Assembly (NCBI GenBank): GCA_948470475.1
Contig: OX419336.1
Location: 34,179,415-34,243,414, forward strand
DNA length: 64,000 bases
Source of the DNA: Galaxea fascicularis
Lineage: Eukaryota > Cnidaria > Anthozoa > Scleractinia > Euphylliidae
Reading direction: 5' to 3'
The position numbers were made by a program, and so were the translations under genes. Below are positions 59,801 to 64,000 of the stretch, piece by piece (positions within the stretch are counted from its first letter, which is position 1; each line of letters opens with the position of its first letter). The notes under the pieces are model-generated. The model saw only the letters and a program-made list of their open reading frames with translations, was not told the DNA's origin and did no database searches.

Positions 59801-62800
59801 CCAACAGCTTTAACGTCGTCCTTCCTTAATACTCTAAACCACTCTATGCACTTAGTTGTTTTGCAAAGATATTAAAAACAGACAGGAGTATCTTTTGCCT
59901 GAGGTATACACCAACTGCTTTACCTGGCGGTGGAAAGTCCATATTGCGACAATGATCCCTTCCAAAAATTTCCCGCGAAACTTTTCCATCTCCAACACTA
60001 GATGCCAGCCATTTGTGATTTGGAAAGTCGTACACACAACCATCTTTTGATTTGATCCTCACCTGCAATTTCATAGAATGGAAATTGTACAGTTACTTTA
60101 TAACTGAACTAAAGTAAATTGAGTGACCTAGTTTTGACCTAATTGGAGCTGCGAATTTGGAAATAAGTGTCAGTAATAGGAATTTCAACGATCTAATTCA
60201 GAACAGAAGGCGTTGAAATGCGAAAGTATTATAGTGAATTTCTCATTCCTTTTTCACAGTGTAAATTTAAATGAACTTGCATTATCGCGAACTTTTGATG
60301 TAAGTTGCAATAGCGCACATTATAAAATGCATCTCCATGAAACAGCGGCTGACCTACTGCGCGTTTATTTTACGGTGCCAGCAAAACCTCATGCAATGAC
60401 CAATCCCAACACACACGCATGCATTTTCTCGACCTTAGTTTTATTCATTGGCATCTGAAGCTGATCTGAGATGTGTGTCAATCTGACAATACTTGAGTTA
60501 TACATAATGCCTTTCGTTTTGGAAATTGCGCCCGAATTATATTTGTTTCATCACTTTTACGCTAGTTTCCATAGCTGGAAGTAACGTTATATATAAGTAC
60601 ATGATCTAAGTAGTTGAAATAGCTTGCGTTGGCCTCATTACGAATTTACCATGGCCAATATTGATGTCAACGTGAAATTACTTTCAAGACTATGTACAAA
60701 GACGTGGTATCCGTTCATTATGTTACGTACCTTTTCCAAATACCACCCGGAACCAAACCAACTGTTATCGTGTCGAATATTAATCGCACTGAGTTTTCCG
60801 AGGTTCTTGGTTTCGATGAAGAATTTATCTTTCCTGTATCAAATGAAGGTTGCAGTTATTATTAAAAATGCCGTGACAGTTATTATTAAACCAACTGCAA
60901 ACGTTTTTTCATCAGTACCGACTCTGTGTTTTATGACTATTATGGTTGGTAAAGGACTGACGTCGGAATCCGTTGTCACATTGTTTGTTTACGGAACCAG
61001 TTTCTTGCCCCAGGAGCTGTTTTAAAGAGCGAATGTGCTGATATTGTGGGATGTGAATTTTTTTCTGCTGTGCACATGTAGCTGTAAGCTACAAGTTCTA
61101 TTATAACGTTTTAACGAACGCGTGCATGGCACAAATTGCAGACCGCATGGAGAGGGAGTGGGGAAGGGGCTTTCTGGACTACTTGTTCTTAAGGTTATGC
61201 TGAGAGATGGATAGGAGAACGGATTAGGAGGGAACATAGTACCAGTGTTATCTCAGAACTTGACAAAACATCAGCGGTACCAGTAAAGGATTTGTAGCGT
61301 GTTTTCGGCACAGAAAAGGCAAAGGAAGTAGACTGAAAGGAAATGGATGAAGAATGAGAAGATTCGTAGGGGTGGGGACTTCTTATCTCGGTCGCCTGGT
61401 TGTTGAGGCGCCCCTTCTGCATGAAGGTCTAGAACAGAAGAGCAACAGAAGAGCAAATGATAACTTTCCGTGCTTGTCACTTAGCGAAAAATAGAAATGG
61501 ACAGCCAGGGTTACACTTACTGTCCCTTTTCAAAATCATTTCGGCCCTTGCTTTCGAGTTCAATTTCTCTTGATCGCCCCCTGTCTCCAAACAATGTAAT
61601 GAACACCCGTGCATCTGTTCCCGCACCAAACTTGTTTCCGGTAAATGTTTCAACCTCATATTGAGTCCTGGATCCTGAATATGGGAAAAAGTGCATATTG
61701 GTGATACTTCAGTTATTATTATATGTAGAACTGTTGTGTGTCTATGTTTAACACTTGTACAGAATTACAAACAATCACACCTAGATACTGATGATGTGAT
61801 GATGCCAAAGATTTTTAAAATTCAATACGTTTTCTAGGCCAAGTCGCTTAAAACATAGTTGATTAGGTAGGATATTGTATATACGCTGTTTAAAAGGCTT
61901 AGGTTTTAGTTAACGCATTGTTATCAACAGTCAATCGGTTCAGTACTGGTTGACAATGCATCAGTTTCAGGAGTATCGATTCAGGTGACAAATCAATCCG
62001 ACCGAATAAGTTTTTGATAGTTGCCTGCTTTCAATATATTTTTGTAATGTAGGAATTACACAGTTGGTTCATTTTGTCAGTTTTGCTAAATGTCAAATTA
62101 GTACATACCGACTATTATATGCTAAATTAATTCGGACAAAGAAGCGGATTCAAAATTGTAATAAGGAGTATCACCTACTTAGCACTTGTTAGTCAGATAT
62201 CTTAACAACAGATTGTTGTTAATGTTGGGCTACCAAGAAGTATGGAAAGCTAGAGAAAATGAATGATTGTAATCCTTCCCTCTTGTGACAGGGCGGTGCT
62301 TTACATCTACAGGGTCCATCTGGGTGGAAATTTTAGGTTTAAATATTCAATGCTGCAGCTTGTTCAAATACAAAATGGATAAACCACAAAATGTACTAGT
62401 ATCAGTTGGGAAGCTAAGAAAGAACAAAAAAAGTGCATTGATTAAGCCGATAGTCCATTATTTCTGAAACATTCCTAATGGAATGGTATGTACCATTTGA
62501 TTTTCCAACCCGAATTTCCGGGTTTTCCGTGTAAATGGAAAGTGCCCCAGAAGTCAAATTTGTCCAGAGTCGCCAGTGAATTCAGTGTTCCTTAAGATAT
62601 CAAGTAATGTCATGTTCGCATCATAGGGCGACGAGGGTTTCTAGCTGTGAGGTTGACAGAACTCCAAAAATCGAAAACAGATACTTTAGGAAGTAGAACA
62701 AAGCGAACACAGGAGAACAGATATTACAATTGTTGTAACAGTACCGGCAACCTACCTGCCATGCAACCAGCCAAAATCGGCAGTAAAGTAAGAAATGACA

Positions 62801-62813
62801 CAAGACTTTGCAT
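47808..62813 (-). CDS. Secreted PLAT / F5-8C / LamG / TSP1 multidomain protein
   Basis: Exons, 5' to 3' on the minus strand: 62813-62756, 61674-61521, 60833-60731, 60062-59924, 59673-59470, 58950-58826, 58079-57938, 56655-55996, 55331-55009, 54877-54643, 54048-53809, 53172-52960, 52590-52478, 52077-51930, 51499-50918, 49756-49607, 49351-49061, 48907-48750, 48014-47808. Phases close to 1414 aa. Order: signal peptide ([17 protein letters not shown]); PLAT, about 23-143 ([25 protein letters not shown]); F5/8C-1, 152-306; LamG-like-1, 309-520 ([14 protein letters not shown]); F5/8C-2, 529-711; TSP1-1, about 742-794 ([14 protein letters not shown]); F5/8C-3, 795-949; Cys-free linker, 953-1098; TSP1-2 ([14 protein letters not shown]); TSP1-3 ([14 protein letters not shown]); LamG-like-2, 1197-1408. 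There is no C-terminal membrane span. F5/8C and TSP1 modules are typical of cell-matrix adhesion proteins and of coral skeletal matrix proteins such as coadhesin; a matrix role here is inference. Confidence 0.9.
49899..50165. repeat. MITE-like repeat in intron 15 of the ECM gene
   Basis: GGGGTCCGTTTCTCCAAAGT at the left and GGGAGTTTCGAGAAAGGCCG at the right are partly inverted around a CTTTTCTGGCCCGAAAA segment. It resembles abundant fold-back elements, but the boundaries are unclear. Confidence 0.4.
52305..52470. repeat. Imperfect direct repeat in intron 13 of the ECM gene
   Basis: TTCAGTCACATGATACGTTT then AGACCAATCGCATGCGAGCG occurs at about 52303-52343, and TTCAGTCATGTGATGCGTTT plus the same continuation at about 52407-52448. 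Each is followed by TTTGATGGATTATAAC. The second copy stops a few bases before the exon 13 donor. Confidence 0.7.
54470..54618 (-). mobile_element. tRNA-derived SINE in intron 10 of the ECM gene
   Basis: On the minus strand: GAGTGGTTAGGGTGCTGGAC (box A region) and CCCGGGTCGATTCCCAC (box B). Then come CTCGGTAGTCTCGGGACTCC and CCACGCTTGTAAACTGACCC as body. The head resembles a tRNA but lacks a clean acceptor stem. Confidence 0.7.
55600..55710 (+). repeat. Retroelement-end-like repeat shared with 44366-44437
   Basis: CCTGATGATGGCTTCCACTC and GTTGTCGAAACATCAGTCAA lead into AATGTCACCACAAACAGTCC and GGACTACACTCACCCGGACG. The last two blocks are nearly identical to 44368-44437. Located in intron 8 of the ECM gene. 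Confidence 0.6.
56930..57125 (-). mobile_element. SINE, GTTGGTTCTCTRCTCTGCTCC family, copy 3 (inverted)
   Basis: Reverse complement of the 14660 and 18375 copies (GGAGCAGACTAAAGAACCAA on the plus strand). Its 3' tail reads as TATCAT/ATGATA repeats near 56935. Confidence 0.6.
57462..57660. repeat. (ATC)n / (GAT)n microsatellite
   Basis: About 200 bp of ATC triplets with scattered substitutions, in intron 7 of the ECM gene. The Asp-rich minus-strand frame here is a repeat product, not an exon. Confidence 0.9.
58300..58565. mobile_element. DNA-transposon-like repeat, copy 2 (family of 36913-37690)
   Basis: CGGAGATTCTGGGTCAGGCC, TAATTTTGTTGACCAAA, GAATGCATCGCGC, CGTATTTCCATCGTTTTAGC and TACGTGTGGACGTTAACTGT match the right half of the other copy in order. 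Confidence 0.65.
59195..59265. repeat. Dispersed repeat, copy 3 (fragment)
   Basis: AAGTCACCAGATTTTGCAGT, GTTCATGTGTACATAGAATA and CTACTCATT match 36470-36545. In intron 5 of the ECM gene. Confidence 0.6.
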
Positions 62814-64000
62814 TCTGGTGTATCACATCTGTAAAACTGGAGATTTAAAAACACAAAACATAAGAATCAATGAAATCGTTAAAGCTGACAACTTCATTCT
62901 ATATGATCACTGTCAGTAATCTTCGTCTAAGCTTTGGCTTCAAATGTGGCAAACGCTTGACATTCGAACATAAGCTAAGCAGTAGAACAAATGCAATCTG
63001 ATCTATATACACGGCAACTAGCCTCCAAGATTGTCTCTGATATTGTTATCGTTTCTTATTTTGTTTAATTTAATAAAGGCTAATAGAGGAAAACTATTGT
63101 ATTTCGTCTAGCAGTTATGATTGGTTGCTTAAACAAAACAAGTAAGGTAGTTTTTCGAAATAACTTCTCATTATTTCGCTTAACAACAGAATCGCCTTTA
63201 CGCCAGTGCTGTTACGAAAAAGAAATATAGTTAATCAGTAAATTTACCTGAGATAAATCCCGTATTTCCCATGTTTCAATTCCATTGAAAGGCGCTTTGT
63301 AGTCTTTCACCTAAAAAATATCCACTTACATAAACCACCTGTAGGACAAAACCCAACTCGGCGCTCATCACGTCAATTCGTTGTCTCTTGTTTCAACGTA
63401 AATACGAATTCCCTGATATTATTTCTACTTTTCTGCTGGGAACTAACAAAGATGGAAATTCGATAAGTGGTCTAAAAGAGATGTTGGTTTATTATTGATA
63501 TCCAACCTTATGAATATTTAAAAACGGTTTTCGAAATGAAGACTTCGTGACAACGAAAACTTTGCAGCTTTCCAACTGAGATCAGGACTGCATTTTGTTG
63601 AAAATTATCATAAACTGCCACAACATTACCACCCGTAAATTTCCTCTCTGGTGATGTGAAGTATCAACATCAGAAACCTACAGAATCCAGCGATCAGTCA
63701 CGGACGCCAACCGGAAGTTGGGGACAAGGATGGCCCAGTACTATGTCACCTGACAGAGGGCTGAGGTGAGCATCTGATGCAGGCGCGGATCCAGGGTTTT
63801 TTGATGGGGGGTGGTTGATATAGTCGGCCACCAAACTATACTATATTTTTTGAGACCCATGCATGTATTTCCTTTTTTTCACGTATTAGATTTTTATGGT
63901 GGGCTTCTCCGAAGGGGGGTGGCTAGCCACCCAATCCCCCCCCCTGGATTCGCCCCTGCTGATGTGAGCCAGTTTTGAGCTGCGTACATCAGTGTTAATA
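62814..64000. other. Upstream region of the ECM gene
   Basis: Promoter and 5'UTR side of the minus-strand gene. No start motif is clear. A hAT-like MITE lies at 63780-63958. No other gene is supported. Confidence 0.5.
63780..63958. mobile_element. hAT-like MITE, CAGGCGCGGATCCAGG termini
   Basis: Left end CAGGCGCGGATCCAGG and right end CCTGGATTCGCCCCTG are inverted. CTGATG flanks both sides (63774-63779 and 63959-63964). G-rich and C-rich inner arms (GGGGGGTGG and CCACCCAATCCCCCC) also pair. Confidence 0.8.

Noticed and set aside
60624..61025. Plus-strand 133-codon frame
   Set aside because: Antisense over the PLAT exon 60731-60833.

Overview
The window is animal nuclear DNA with short exons, GT-AG introns, a nuclear tRNA gene and dense small transposons. 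The gene set (THYN1, a VAMP7-type longin SNARE, CIP2A, and a secreted PLAT/F5-8C/LamG/TSP1 protein), the low GC and the repeat style fit an anthozoan cnidarian, probably a stony coral. The taxon is an inference; no marker gene fixes it.

Layout, left to right. 1-2865: two alternative 3'-terminal exons of an unidentified plus-strand gene whose body lies outside the window. 5666-5737: a tRNA-Gln(CTG) gene. 6728-13594 (+): THYN1, 10 exons, 215 aa, EVE domain. 15674-19701 (+): VAMP7-like R-SNARE, 6 exons, 219 aa. 22205-23437 (-): an intronless 410-aa secreted basic precursor of unknown family, ending in a furin-like site and a short amphipathic peptide. 25868-45533 (+): CIP2A, 23 exons, 924 aa, including a U12-type AT-AC intron (38049-39347). 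62813-47808 (-): a 19-exon, 1414-aa secreted multidomain protein convergent with CIP2A. All four spliced models were assembled by hand; every intron phase closes and no frame stop remains.

The genes are not an operon. They are independent housekeeping genes (THYN1, VAMP7, CIP2A) beside two lineage-type secreted proteins. The introns and spacers are full of MITEs with clean terminal inverted repeats, tRNA-derived SINEs, one antisense 5'-truncated LINE and one internally deleted hAT element.

The strongest observations are the AT-AC intron in CIP2A, the unusual domain order of the minus-strand extracellular protein with symmetrical phase-1 module boundaries, the intronless secreted precursor, and a SINE tail abutting a THYN1 splice donor. 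I did not find a convincing wholly new molecular system. Similarity statements rest on recognition of family motifs, not on searches.
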